Shown one piece after another: positions 41,890 to 52,012 of a stretch of 64,000 bases of DNA (positions are counted from its first letter, which is position 1; each line of letters starts with the position of its first letter). Source of the stretch: Rhynchopus sp. YZ270_cl-10 (taxonomy: Eukaryota > Euglenozoa > Diplonemea > Diplonemida > Diplonemidae). The notes under the pieces were generated by a model. That model did no database searches. It saw only the letters and a list, made by a program, of their open reading frames with translations, and was not told the origin of the DNA. Location: contig OZ037858.1 of assembly GCA_964035575.1 (NCBI GenBank), positions 62,001-126,000 on the forward strand. The letters run 5' to 3'. The translations under genes were made by a program, and so were the position numbers.

Positions 41890-41947
41890 CTGTGTCTGGA
41901 GGAGTGATGTGGTGTGGTGTGTTGGTGTTGAGGGGAGGGGAGGAGAG
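41890..41947 (-). promoter_or_regulatory. predicted leader acceptor of the doublecortin gene
   Basis: On the coding strand a stem-loop (41948-41976) is followed by CTCTCCTCCCCTCCCCTC and then by CTCCTCCAG and ACAG, 18-24 nt before the ATG. It is the clearest example of stem-loop, pyrimidine tract, AG and ATG in that order. Confidence 0.5.
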
Positions 41948-41976
41948 TAGGTGAACGTTAGCCTCGTAGTCACCTA
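41948..41976 (-). repeat. type A stem-loop repeat (short)
   Basis: TAGGTGAACGTTAGCCTCGT then AGTCACCTA; the outer TAGGTGA/TCACCTA stem is perfect. Confidence 0.65.
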
Positions 41977-42099
41977 GCGATGATGCCACATCGGCATTGG
42001 GAATGAGGGTTCTTTGAATATCACAAAAGGGGGTAGGACGTCTTTTTAAAATCGGTTAAAATGCTCTAATTGGGGTGTCTGGAGAGGGGGGGACATCGG

Positions 42100-43494
42100 T
42101 TAGACAAGAAACGGCTGTGTCATTGCGTACAACGCAGCCTTTGCTTTGCTCTCCACAGCCTGCTTCCGCTTTGCGGCAACTCTGCGGCGTCGGTGGTCTG
42201 CGGCGGCGTGCTCGCCTCCACCTCCACCTCCACCACCTCCACTTTCATCTTCACCCTCTTCTGACGAGACGCTCAACGTACTCGACTCGCGCGATCCGAC
42301 ATAGAAGTCTGCATTGGCCATCTCAGAGAAACCCCATTCCGCCGCTGTCGGCTGACAAGGCAACGTTGCTGCAGGAAGTTGGTACGGGAGCAACGCAGGT
42401 GGCTGCTGCTGCTGTGCCGCTGGGGACACCTCTTCACGCGTCCGCAGCTTGTCTGCTGCGGCCTTGACGAGCTCGGTGGAGTGGGTGCAGAGCATCGGGG
42501 AGAACGAGAAGGTCTCATCCTGGTGTGTGCGCACCTTCCTCGGCGGCGACTCCGCAAGCCGTGCGACCATCTGCTCGCCTCTTTGCGACAGAGGCTTCAT
42601 CCGTGCCGACCTAGGTGGGCTCTGCGCCTTCTCCTTCTTTGGCACCTCTGGCACCAACCTCTCAAACACATCACCCAAAGGCACCATGCTGGGATTCGTC
42701 TTTGGCTTGAAGGTGCACTCCGCCTCTTCCTCCTTCTCTGCAAGGGTCAGCACCTTCTTCTCATACACCGGGCTTCCCCTCACAGCACTGCGCGAGCCTC
42801 CGGACACACCCCCACCCACTGAAGACGACGACGACGACAGCTCCACCTCCTTGGGCACCACCAGCACCCCCGACCCTACCCCATGCTCCAACGCTGCACG
42901 CGACGCACTCAATGAAAGAGCCCCCAGGTCCTGCCTTGCGACGGACCCTGCCGGCAGAGGCTTTGTGTTGACAGAGCCGTTTCTGCTGCGCCTCTTTGTG
43001 AAGGGTGTGTCGAGGAGGAGCTCGTCCAGGCGGGACGGCTTGCCCTTGGCACAGGCTTTGAGGGAAGAGAGGGGCACCCACCCGCCCCAGCAGAGGTCCG
43101 TGGTGTCACCCCCGTTGTGGGTGATCATGACCTTGGTGTGGCCGTTCACGATGCAGCCGACCCTGCGGGTTCGGTCCTCGAGGGAATCGGTGACCTCGAC
43201 TGTGGCGCCGTGTTCGAGATGTGCGACAGCCGTGGAATTGCTCCGCTGCTGTGTCTGCACAACCTGTGCATCCCCCAAAACATCGCACGCACTCACCACA
43301 GCATAGTGCCCAGGGTCCATACGCAATGCCTCCAAATCCTGTGTCCCAGCGAACCAATTCCGTCCGTCCGTCAGCAATATAGCGTGCATCGTCTTCCCCG
43401 AAGCAGGGGTGGTCACCTTGAGAACACGGCCGTCACATCGCACACCGTTCTGCGTGCAGCGGATGCTCTGCCCTACAACGTATTTGGGTGGCAT
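42100..43494 (-). CDS. unknown protein with N-terminal SH3/CAP-Gly-like repeats
   Basis: The 464-residue, intron-free protein opens with two similar 50-60-residue beta-rich units (GQSIRCTQNGVRCDGRVLKV, and ATVEVTDSLEDRTRRVGCIV), which recall Tudor/SH3-type or CAP-Gly folds, though the CAP-Gly GKNDG motif is missing. The middle is Ser- and charge-rich and holds EEAECTFKPKTNP, a short motif ('CTF.PK.N') common in flagellar proteins of protists. The end is polyGln, polyGly and basic (AADHRRRRVAAKRKQAVESK). The ATG at 43494 is preferred to a GTG 33 nt upstream; GCCCAG lies 23 nt before it. Its neighbours, PACRG and a doublecortin protein, suggest a cytoskeletal or flagellar role, which is inference. 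I do not recognise the family. Confidence 0.6.
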   Translation of the reverse strand: MPPKYVVGQSIRCTQNGVRCDGRVLKVTTPASGKTMHAILLTDGRNWFAGTQDLEALRMDPGHYAVVSACDVLGDAQVVQTQQRSNSTAVAHLEHGATVEVTDSLEDRTRRVGCIVNGHTKVMITHNGGDTTDLCWGGWVPLSSLKACAKGKPSRLDELLLDTPFTKRRSRNGSVNTKPLPAGSVARQDLGALSLSASRAALEHGVGSGVLVVPKEVELSSSSSSVGGGVSGGSRSAVRGSPVYEKKVLTLAEKEEEAECTFKPKTNPSMVPLGDVFERLVPEVPKKEKAQSPPRSARMKPLSQRGEQMVARLAESPPRKVRTHQDETFSFSPMLCTHSTELVKAAADKLRTREEVSPAAQQQQPPALLPYQLPAATLPCQPTAAEWGFSEMANADFYVGSRESSTLSVSSEEGEDESGGGGGGGGGEHAAADHRRRRVAAKRKQAVESKAKAALYAMTQPFLV

Positions 43495-44535
43495 GAAGGG
43501 CGAATGACCAAAGCCTCTGGGCCTCACCCTGAGATGCGGATGTGTATGTTATGACATTGTGTATGCTTCCTGTAGAACAACGTAAAAAATGTTAGGGGGA
43601 AACGGCATCTTTCGGACCCATACACATCCTAGATGCAAATAGAGGCACGCACCTTTGTATTAAGGTACAACCTAGGAGGGAATAATAGACACTGCTTGAA
43701 TGATAAAAAAAGGATGTGGGTTATCAAGTAGGGCGCTATGTGTACCCTGACGTAGAATCCTGGTTCTAGGTGGGCTTCTTCTGGTGAGAGGTGGAAAATG
43801 GAAAAATGAGGGGTCAAACCTTTTGTTGTAGAGCAAGCATTGGATATAGATGGGATTGGTTGGGGAGGTTTCAAAAAAAGAGAGAGAAAAAGAAATGAGG
43901 GGAGGGGGGAAAAAATGACCCCTTTTCTTTTCGTGAACCATCAGTAGATGATTTACAGTGTGGTCATTTGCCCAAGGCTTTGGGGTGGAATGACAATACT
44001 ATTTTGGCACCCTGCCAGGGAGGCTCAGGGGTGGAGGGGAAAGCGCGCAAGGCAATAAAAGGGGGTTTTTTTGTCGACAACCATTGCCAAAAAAAAAGCA
44101 CAACATCCTACGTTGTATCATCCCTAAAAAGAGAGTTCAAAGTGTAGAAAGTGCACATGGAGGACCTAAAATCAAAAATTGAGATACAAAACAAAAAGAC
44201 TAGCGGAAAAAGAAAACGTCCCAAGGCAGGAATGCGCTGGGAGATGGAAATTGTACACTAAAAAAAGGGGAGAAATATTGAATATGCCGCAATATACACC
44301 TGATTATATACCCCGTGTATAGGCGCGTAAAGGCCCGTATAGGCCAAACCCCACCCATTTTTCCCAGCCTTTACTCGCTATACGCGGAGTAAAAATCAGG
44401 TGGAATAATCACTTCAGAACAAAAAAAAACGCTTTGGCGATAATGCCCCGATACACACGATCCGCAAACTCAGACAAGCTTTTTGGGGAAGACGAACCTC
44501 ACGGCCACCTCCACGCCACCACGCCACCAACTTTC
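43495..44535. other. intergenic region between PACRG and the 42.1-kb gene
   Basis: No gene. Contains the second MITE copy (44.3 kb) and A/T-rich DNA. Confidence 0.5.
44295..44403. mobile_element. MITE, copy 2
   Basis: ACACCTGATTATATACCCCG, TGTATAGGCGCGTAAAGG and the same CCAAACCCCACCCATTTTTC centre as the copy at 38.75 kb, with a 10-bp loss in the right arm. The right end is AAAAATCAGGTGG. Confidence 0.8.
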
Positions 44536-45558
44536 CTACTTCCCCACACAGGACTCATAGCAGGGGATGATCCGTTTGATTTCCTTGTAAGCCGCAGGGC
44601 CGCCTTTTGTTTCGAAGAGTTGCAGTGTCTCTGTGGCCAGGTCGCCAATGTCCTCTCGCTTGAACTGTGAGTAGTCGATGCTGTCGCCTGTGGAGCGGTG
44701 CCACTTTGTGTAGAGGAGGAACATTGGGAGGAGCTGCCGCAGGAAGGGGAGAAAGGCGACACCCACCTCATCGCTCAGCAGCAGGAAGAACTGCAAGATC
44801 TTGAGCATGTCCGACACCGGCTGTGGTGAGCGTGTGTCCAGCGCAAGCTTAATAGGTAGAATCAGCTGTGGGATGCACAAAATGCTCTTCTTCGTGTTCG
44901 CCTTCAGCAGCTCGTATGTCCCCTTAAAGCTGATGCTCCGGTGCGGTTCACCCGGCTCCCGCACCCCATCAAAGAAAATCGGCAGAAAGTGGTGATAGTC
45001 CAGCCGCTCTGCTTGGATCTTCCAGTCCAACCCGTTGCTTGTCCCCTGGTGCTTCACGCACAGCGGCAGGTCGCCTCGGTCGTAGTGACGTCGGAACGTT
45101 GTCGGCAGGTTAGCACGTCTCTTGTGGATGCCTGCGCTTGGTGGTGGCGGCTTTGTTTCGGGCTTGGGGCGCTGCTGGGAGGAGGAGAGTGTCTTTTTGT
45201 AGCCCTTCTCGAGGAAGGGGTGGTGGACGTGGTGTGTGGGCTCGGGGCGTGGTGCGTTGGGGCTGTCCTGGCATGTGGGGCTGGCTATTCTGGGGGGGAT
45301 GGACGAGCCGTTCATCTGTGCGGTGGGGATGCTGCTGCCGGACGGTGTCTCTCTGTTGAGCGGTGTAGGGAAGTTCCCAAAGCAGCCCTTCGCAGGTGCA
45401 CGCACCTTCATGTTGGGGATGTTGTTCGTGTTCCGCCCTGGGCTCACAGACGCGTTGTACGAGTTGTCCAACAGCGGCAACAATGCAGGGATAACCGTAC
45501 CAGGTCGCTTGCTGCTTGACGGGCAAAACGACGGTGCGTGATGAACTGGAGACAACAT
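44536..45558 (-). CDS. PACRG: PACRG, parkin co-regulated axonemal protein
   Basis: The 340-residue protein has a basic, Pro/Ser-rich N-terminal half (150 residues) and a full PACRG domain: FRRHYDRGDLPLCVKHQG, WKIQAERLDYHHFLPIFFDG, CIPQLILPIKLALDTRSPQP, PFLRQLLPMFLLYTKW, GDSIDYSQFKREDIGDL and PCYESC at the end. PACRG is a microtubule inner protein at the junction of A- and B-tubules of axonemal doublets and is conserved in nearly all organisms with motile cilia, including trypanosomes, so this organism has a flagellum. Human PACRG is about 260-300 residues; the excess is the N-terminal tail. The ATG follows CACTGCAG by 16 nt. No intron. Confidence 0.92.
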   Translation of the reverse strand: MLSPVHHAPSFCPSSSKRPGTVIPALLPLLDNSYNASVSPGRNTNNIPNMKVRAPAKGCFGNFPTPLNRETPSGSSIPTAQMNGSSIPPRIASPTCQDSPNAPRPEPTHHVHHPFLEKGYKKTLSSSQQRPKPETKPPPPSAGIHKRRANLPTTFRRHYDRGDLPLCVKHQGTSNGLDWKIQAERLDYHHFLPIFFDGVREPGEPHRSISFKGTYELLKANTKKSILCIPQLILPIKLALDTRSPQPVSDMLKILQFFLLLSDEVGVAFLPFLRQLLPMFLLYTKWHRSTGDSIDYSQFKREDIGDLATETLQLFETKGGPAAYKEIKRIIPCYESCVGK

Positions 45559-45857
45559 TTTGTGTAAAAAGGTCTGCAGTGGATGAGTGGGGGTAAGGTA
45601 GGCAGGGAGAATATGGAAGTGAGGGTGGGGTGGGTGGGGATGGAAGGAAGCTGGTTTGGTGGAACTCTGTCACCCTTTGTTTGTGCAAACGTTCCAAATA
45701 ATCCCCGTTGTTTTTGTTATTGTAATAAAGATGGTTATGTGCCAAATTGTCAGCCTAAGGGGTTATATTGCTGGTGAACCTTTAGAAAAATACAGCAGCT
45801 GAACCTAAGGCTCTCATGCTCACATAGCGTAGAAAAGATGTCGAGTTAAAATGCAAC
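45559..45857. other. intergenic spacer between the aminopeptidase and PACRG
   Basis: A 299-bp spacer with a type A stem-loop at 45797-45829 (GCTGAACCTAAGGC, TCTCATGCTCACATAGC) just after the aminopeptidase stop, and the PACRG leader acceptor CACTGCAG near its other end. Confidence 0.55.
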
Positions 45858-47635
45858 TCAAACGACGTTGAGCAGCTTGAGCAGCAGGCCCACACCCCAG
45901 CCCGTGCCACGCCCGTCGACTTCAACAGGGTAGGCCATGTCCACGTGGAGCCACTTGCCTTCGAATTTCCCTGCAAAGCCAATTTCGTAGATAAAGATGC
46001 CCGCACACGAGACCTGTGCGTTGGTGCCCTTACCCACGTTGTTCTTCACGTCGGCGATCTTACTGTCGAACTCGGGCATCAGCAGCTCAGGTGCAAACAC
46101 GACAGGGAACACTCTGCGGGTGAGGTTAGGTGTTTGCATTACATAGTTCTCAACACAACAAAGGTGCAACATACTGGTCTCCGGTCTCCTTCCCCGCTGC
46201 CACAGCCTGGGCCTCGAGCTCCTCGTTGTTGCTGCACACTGAGGCGAAGTGCTTTCCGGTTGCGACACCCTGTTGCATTGTGTTTAGCGTAGCATGGCTT
46301 ACAACATACCTGTGCCCCTGTGAGGGTGGCCATGTCGACGACGGTGGTAGGGTTGAATGTCTTGTGTGCGTATGCGACAGTGTCGACGAGGACGAGGCGG
46401 CCTTCTGCGTCGGTGTTGCTGATCTCGATCGTCTTGCCGCTGAGACACTTGACGACATCGTCGTTGCGGAGTGCGTACGAGTTGATAGCGTTGTCCACAA
46501 GCCCGAGGAGGGCGTGCAGCTTCACGGGTGCGCCGAGACGCACTGCAGCGACGAAGGCACCAAACACACCTGCAGACCCACCCATGTCGCGCTTCATGCC
46601 GCACATAGAGCCAGTGGGCTTGATGCTGAGACCACCCGTGTCGTACACAACACCCTTCCCGCACCACGCCACAACCTCATCCGACTCCGTCACCTCAGGG
46701 GTGTGCGACAGCACACACAACGTCGCCTGGTGCTCGGCAGCGCGCCCCACAGCGTACATCACCTCCATGCCCTTCTCCTGCAGTGCCTCGCCCTCGATCA
46801 CGTCGCACCCAAAGCCAAACCTCTTTGCAAGCCCCTCCACGATCTGGGCGTACGTCTTTGTGTTAAGGAAGTTCGTTGGTGTGTCCACGAGACGGCCTGT
46901 CAGCTGCACACTTTCGGCAACGATCTGCATTTGTTTCAGCATCTTTGCGTCTGGCTGCTCGCCGTCGACCCACACACCTGTGGGCATGGACTCACGCCCC
47001 TCTACCTCGAAGGCAGCGTTGTCTCCTGTGAGCTTGCAGAGAGGGTGCGCACGCGCTGCGGCTGTGGCGTAGCTGTTGAATGCCTCTGTGCTAGGCGCGG
47101 CGAGGACGAGGGCGCTGGTCTCCTTCGCCTTCACCTTGCGCACGAACTGCGCGACCTGGTCGCCTCTGTGGGGGGACGCGTGGCGGCTGGCCTCCTCGGA
47201 CACGATGCCGACCACGAGCTCCTCCACGTCGCCCTCCACAAACAGCTGCGAGAGCGACACTACATTCGCAGGCTTCGCCTTCAGCTTTGTCAGCAGCAGG
47301 TCGTACGTCGCCTGCACACCAGCAGGAAGCTTGCCAGACGCACCAAAGGCCTCAAGCGACGCCTTCGTGCCCACAACTGCAATCGTCTTCTTTGCGTCCA
47401 ACGCCATCTCCTCGACAGCCGTGAACGTCAGCGAGCACGGCATCGCCACGCAGTCGTCCACCATCGCCTTCCACTTTGCCTCATACTTTACGTCACTCAT
47501 TGTTCTAAACTGTTTGTTGCAAGACTGGAGAGTACGTGCAGGGACAAGGGTGGGTGTCTGAAGAACAGGCAGTCTTACACTCCTAAACGAGGCTTGACTG
47601 CTCCTTGCAAGAACAACACGGGCACTTCTAAACAT
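45858..47635 (-). CDS. M17 leucyl aminopeptidase family protein
   Basis: Three exons (47635-46310, 46269-46175, 46113-45858) give 558 residues. The C-terminal half has the M17 metal-site motifs: GKGVVYDTGGLSIKPTG (Lys, Asp), MKRDMGGSAG (Lys, Asp), LGLVDNAINSYALRNDD and NTDAEGRLVLVD (Asp, Glu, and the bicarbonate-binding Arg). TTVVDMATLTGAQ ends exon 1. The introns are 40 nt and 61 nt, both with GTATGT donors; the 40-nt one is very short. M17 enzymes are two-zinc/manganese hexameric exopeptidases that remove N-terminal residues; this resembles the NPEPL1 branch. The first 45 residues are Arg/Ser-rich with no acidic residue, like a mitochondrial presequence. A second ATG at 47500 follows CAGTTTAG, so two starts, mitochondrial and cytosolic, are possible. 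Confidence 0.88.
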
Positions 47636-48619
47636 GATAAACCCCCTCTGTGAAAATATTCATTTTATTCTAACCTTATGAAAAAACCTACCCTCTTTTT
47701 TTTTCGGAGTATCAACTCATGTCTACATAGGACCCCTTTACACCACAATAGACGTAAAGGGGCACCTCATCGAAGTGTGGCTGAGAGCGATAGCGATAGA
47801 GAGAGAGAGAGACTTAAAAAAGAAGCAAAAAAAAACCGCAGAAAAGACGACCTAAGCCTCGCGTGCTTGGTCACCTGCAACAGGTCAGACCACCCCCGCA
47901 GTGAGGACGAGGAGACCTCTCTTGCATGGGGTAGGTCTGAACAATGAAAAACACGGACACTCATCTGCATGGGAAGGAACCAGCACTCTGTGGACATGAT
48001 GTGTTCTCCCAATGACAAGAAGTGGGGAAACACACAAAATACAAGAGTGCGGCAGAGGGTGGGGAAACAAAAGAAAGCATGAAAGATGAATTGGGCCGAA
48101 AGGGCACACAAATCTCATTTTTTTTGAGAAGAAGAAGAAGAGAAAAAAAGCGATATATGCATCTCTCCCATAAGCACGTATCAGTGGTGTTCGTCAACAA
48201 AACGGTCCTGGGGTTCCACCCTCCCCCCACCCGCCTCTTTTTTGTGAGGAGGAAAAAATTTGTTATTAAAATACCCGAGAACAGTGTGCCCGCGGTGGGA
48301 GCTTTTTTTGGGTGGAGGAGTTTTGTGGTCAGAAGAAACGCATTGTGAGTGTCTTTACCCTTTTTTTTTTTTTTTTGTTTTTTTTTCTTGTTGACAAAAA
48401 GAGAGCGTCGTTACGATGCCTCAGAGAGACCCATAACAATCACAAACAAGGAGGAGAAGGAGGATGAAGAAGAGGAGGAAGTTAATGACGTTCAGGAAGA
48501 AAAATACTGAATTAAAAAAGGTGGGCAATATTGAAGGTCCCCCCGTGCATCTCACACAGTGGAAGCTTGTGTTTCGTTGAATTCAAATCGTTGGTGTTCA
48601 AAAAAAAAAAAAAGAAAAG
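47636..48619. other. intergenic region upstream of the aminopeptidase
   Basis: No gene. A type A stem-loop at 47844-47876 is followed, on the coding strand, by about 60 nt of pyrimidine-rich DNA (including a CT repeat) ending in CTCTCAG, then by more A/T-rich DNA. Confidence 0.5.
47844..47876 (-). repeat. type A stem-loop repeat
   Basis: AAGACGACCTAAGC, CTCGCGT, GCTTGGTCACCT; the inner CTAAGC/GCTTGG stem keeps pairing through a G-U. Confidence 0.65.
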
Positions 48620-50612
48620 TTTATAAGATGATCCTAAGCCTCTCGTGCTTAGTCACCTTATCATATTCGTTATCGCATAGCTTCAGCTGCGCTGGCTTCT
48701 ACAAGTTTGTTGTCAGGGATGATGTCATTTCCCCAGCCGGAGTTCGTAATTTTGGCACGTACGATGACGTGTTCGAGCATGTGCATAGTGTAGCGCGGGT
48801 ACGTAAAAACTGGGCGACGGTCGTAGCCTATAAGTCCGGGTGCGCCAATGGACCGGAGGCCCCGTGAGGAGGAGATGGCAGATGCGGGAAATGGGTTTTG
48901 GATCCCAAGAGCTTTGCACAGGCGGTGAAGCTTGTTGAGCAATGTGCGCAAGGCAGAGGCCCGTTCTCTAATGTTAGAGGTTGGCCGGAGAACGTAGATC
49001 CTGTGGAAAATTTCCAAGTCAATGGCAAGTTCCACGCATGTCACAGGCAGGTTGGCGGTGCTCCATTTCAGGGAGGAGGCCCATTGGAGCATTCGCTTCA
49101 GTTCGTGGCGCTTCTGCTTGCATCTCGGATCATCGTCCTTCCCAAAGAAAGGGGCGAGCTGCCGGTAGATGGCCTCCTGGTATGGGGGCGCATCGAACAC
49201 TTCAAAGTCCATACGCCATGGGTGGCGTGCAGGCGCTGTGGTAGTCCGCGAGGACAGGTGATCATCTACTGCTGTGGTGACGTCCAGCAGGTATCTCTGC
49301 GTGTCAACGACGACTTGCTTGGGCGTGTTCGTGGGAGCTATGCCATGCATAGCCAGGCAACTCGGGGTGTTCGGGCCGATCCTGTCGAGGAGAGGGCGGT
49401 GCGCTTCCTTCACGTTAGCAGATACAGTGTGCGGGCAAGTCCACAGCAGGTGCTTCGCCAGCCCGGAGGTTGGTGTGAGACATAAGGGGCACTGATTCAC
49501 TTCGAGGTGTATGCCACCTCTCTTTGTTGACTCGTATAGGCACAGCACCGTAGGATGCGCGTAGAGTATCCCATCGCAGATGATACGTCGGAGGCGGTAA
49601 GCTAGCAGGGGGTGGGACCACTGCAATTGGTCGTGCAGGTACGTGGTGTCGGCGAGGTTGACGCCGTGTTGAGCGCCGTCGTAAGTCGGTCTGTCCAAGG
49701 CAAGATCTGTGAACTTCTGTCGTCGGACGATTTCGCGAATGGCGTGGTGTCGTTCACCTGGCGCGAGAAGACCTAGGGCGTGTGTCTTCTCTTCTTCCAC
49801 GGGGGCGCTTGACAGCTCCGTGACGGTTGTTAGGTCGTCACACCATCTCACGCCTGTCAGTATGCTAGTGGAGGTCATGTTGCCGACCGGCCCGTGGGGG
49901 CGGAAGTCCCAACCTCCTCCTGCGTTGTACCTCTTGTGTATCGACAGGCATCGTTCTCTCAGTGTTGCATCAAATGCTATGTGGTCAAGCACAACGTTCA
50001 TGGACCGGTTGCATACGATGGCGGCCGGGTCAGTGCGATGGCTCTTCAACAGTACCGTGCGTATTGCGAGGCCTGCGCGCGTACCATAGTCACTGCCCCA
50101 GAGGCAGGTGTTGACGGCGGTGGAGAGTTCCTTCAAGCTAGACTGCGAGGGCAGGGCGTACGGGACCTCATACAGCGCACCCGGGAGGATGCATTCTGAC
50201 ACAATTCTATACTTGTGGTAGAACGCCAGCGGCATACATCGTAGGCGTTGTAGGGCTGCGATGGCCTTGCGGACTCGATCAGGGGAGGAGCGTCGAGAGT
50301 GCTTCGAGCAGTAGAGGTAGACCCCTAGGATCTTGACCTTCACCAGTGTTTTGTATCTGTGTCCTGTGTTCGAGGCAAGAGTGCTGGTAAAGTTCTCACG
50401 TGATCCAAATGCTACGGTTTTGGTGTCGTTAAGTTTCATGCCGGTGATGGCACAGAACCTCTCCACAATGCGCAGGCATGGCTCTAAGCTGTTCATCGAC
50501 TTCCGTGACAGTAGGGTGATGTCGTCAGCGTACGCTCGTGAGCAGGAGTTCTTGCAGCTGTCCAGGTCCTTCAGCAGCACCGCGACCAGCGCATTGTTAA
50601 AAAAAAAAACTA
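48620..50612 (-). mobile_element. 5'-truncated LINE (non-LTR retrotransposon) with stem-loop 3' end
   Basis: The minus strand reads one open frame of about 645 codons that begins inside the reverse transcriptase. It has SRAYADDITLLSRKS (catalytic YADD), GMKLNDTKTVAFGS and VKILGVYLYCSKHS, then a long C-terminal region with a CPLCLTPTSGLAKHLLWTCP zinc finger, as in many LINEs. The endonuclease and RT fingers are missing: the copy is cut at an oligo-T run near 50600, the usual 5' truncation. The stop codon is followed after 14 nt by a perfect type A stem-loop and ATAAACTTTTC with a T-run, which form the 3' end. The frame has no stop, so the insertion is young. Orientation matches the host genes. 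Confidence 0.8.
48624..48659 (-). repeat. type A stem-loop repeat at the LINE 3' end (best-preserved copy)
   Basis: AAGATGATCCTAAGC, CTCTCGT, GCTTAGTCACCTT. In the sense strand AAGGTGA pairs with TCATCTT, CTAAGC with GCTTAG, and the loop is ACGAGAG. Confidence 0.85.
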
Positions 50613-50616
50613 TGAT

Positions 50617-50720
50617 TGGTGCTCCTGAAAACCCCATTTTGCGTACTTGCTGCGTACTTGTTGCGCACTTAGTGCGTAGTTGTTGCGTACTTGGTATTTT
50701 TTATTTCAGGAGCACCACTA
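50617..50720. repeat. small foldback with an 11-bp tandem array
   Basis: GGTGCTCCTGAAA (50621) and TTTCAGGAGCACC (50704) are inverse copies around about five units of TGCGTACTTGT. It lies directly at the truncated 5' end of the LINE and may mark the target site. Confidence 0.6.
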
Positions 50721-51117
50721 TGTCATATACATCCTTTTCTAAACGAAAAGAATGCAAAGAGGGTGCTAAAAGGGGTGCTAAAAATGTACAAAAGAAAAAT
50801 TTGACCATTGTCCATAAAATAGTGCACAACACAGAATCTGACAACAAAACATATACCGGATCTATGATGTTTGCGTCTTTTGTATGCATTGTAAACACCG
50901 GGAAAACGAGGCACTTGAGGAGAAAATAAAACCTCAAAAAAGAAAAAAGACAAGAAGACTAAGAGAAATAAGAACCCGTGCTTTGTTTAAAAGCCGAGGA
51001 GGTGAAGAAGAGCTTGTGTCCGTTGAGAGCACAAAATGTATTTTCATTCTCAGCAGTGTGCTGGAAGATCGATAGGGGTTATTCTGGTGTTTTTTGCATT
51101 GAAGGGGGGGAGACCTA

Positions 51118-51235
51118 CACGACGTGAAGGAAATGAATTGACTCGTGATTTTACTTGGTCTGGCTTCGCTGTTGTAAGCCAACGGTGAAACCAGAAGTAA
51201 AAATCACAAATCAAGTCATTTCCTGTACCGCCGTG
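51118..51235. mobile_element. 118-bp MITE with TA target site
   Basis: CACGACGTGAAGGAAATGAA...TGATTTTAC on the left is matched inversely by GTAAAAATCACAAATCAAGTC...CCGCCGTG on the right, and TA flanks both ends. The terminal CACGRYG plus TA recalls the ends of the 3.4-kb element at 33.8 kb (CACGGTGG plus TA). Confidence 0.7.
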
Positions 51236-51575
51236 TAAAGTAGTTGGAAGGTTGACGCCTCAATCAAGTAGTTGAAACGTGTTTAACATAGATCGGTTGT
51301 GATCCTGCAAAAGGGTGGGACATGAGTGATCCGTCAAAATATATTAGAGCATGGAGGTGCCTCTGCACACACCTAAATCAAAAGAGAATAACAAAATAAA
51401 AAGGACCTGGCACACAATGGTCTCTTACGAAAAAAAATGCGATGTGCATTGTTGTTTGTTCCAAAAAAAAAAGACCGAAAACTATAAAAAAAAAACCCCC
51501 CCCCAGCCAGATTCGTGGCCGCAGTCACAATCCTTTGTTTCTCTAAAACAGTATTTTGGACAAAAAAAAATAGTT

Positions 51576-51727
51576 TGTGAGATTAACGTTAGCCTCTCGT
51601 ACTCAGTCACCTACACAAGGTAAAGATGGATACTCCTCGTGCGCACACAATCATACATCACAGAAAAATCTAAAAAGAAGGAAACAGTTTACAAGATGAC
51701 CTAAGCCTGTCGCGCTTAGTCATCTTG
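51576..51727 (-). repeat. three stem-loop repeats in tandem
   Basis: Type A at 51576-51612 (AACGTTAGC, CTCTCGT, ACTCAGTCACCT), type B-like at 51624-51656, type A at 51691-51727 (GATGACCTAAGC, CTGTCGC, GCTTAGTCATCTT). Each is preceded by an A-rich block on the plus strand. Confidence 0.65.
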
Positions 51728-51897
51728 TCTAAAGGATAGGCGCGGTTTTTTTAAAACGGCGTCCTCCAGAGTATTCGAAAGGAAGGGGAAGTGGATGCAC
51801 ACCTGCAAACTTTAGCTAGGAATAGCCGAGAACACAAACCCCTATGATACGTGTTATCATTGGTGGTTGATGCGAAGGCACAAAAAAAGAAAAGTTT

Positions 51898-52012
51898 AGA
51901 AGGTGAGCCTAAAGCCTCTCGTGCTTAGTCTGATTAGGTTATTTGGTTTATTCATCGTGCTTAGTCACCTTGATCACATTTCGTTATCACGGAGCAACAG
52001 CTGCGCTGGTTT
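51898..52012 (-). mobile_element. extremely short LINE 3' tail with stem-loop
   Basis: On the sense strand AACCAGCGCAGCTG and GATAACGAAATGTGATCAAG repeat the last codons and 3' end of the LINE at 48.67 kb, then AAGGTGACTAAGCACGA and, after 25 bp of insertion, a full type A stem-loop with AAACTTTTCTTTTTTTG. It shows that the stem-loop belongs to the transposed unit. Confidence 0.7.
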
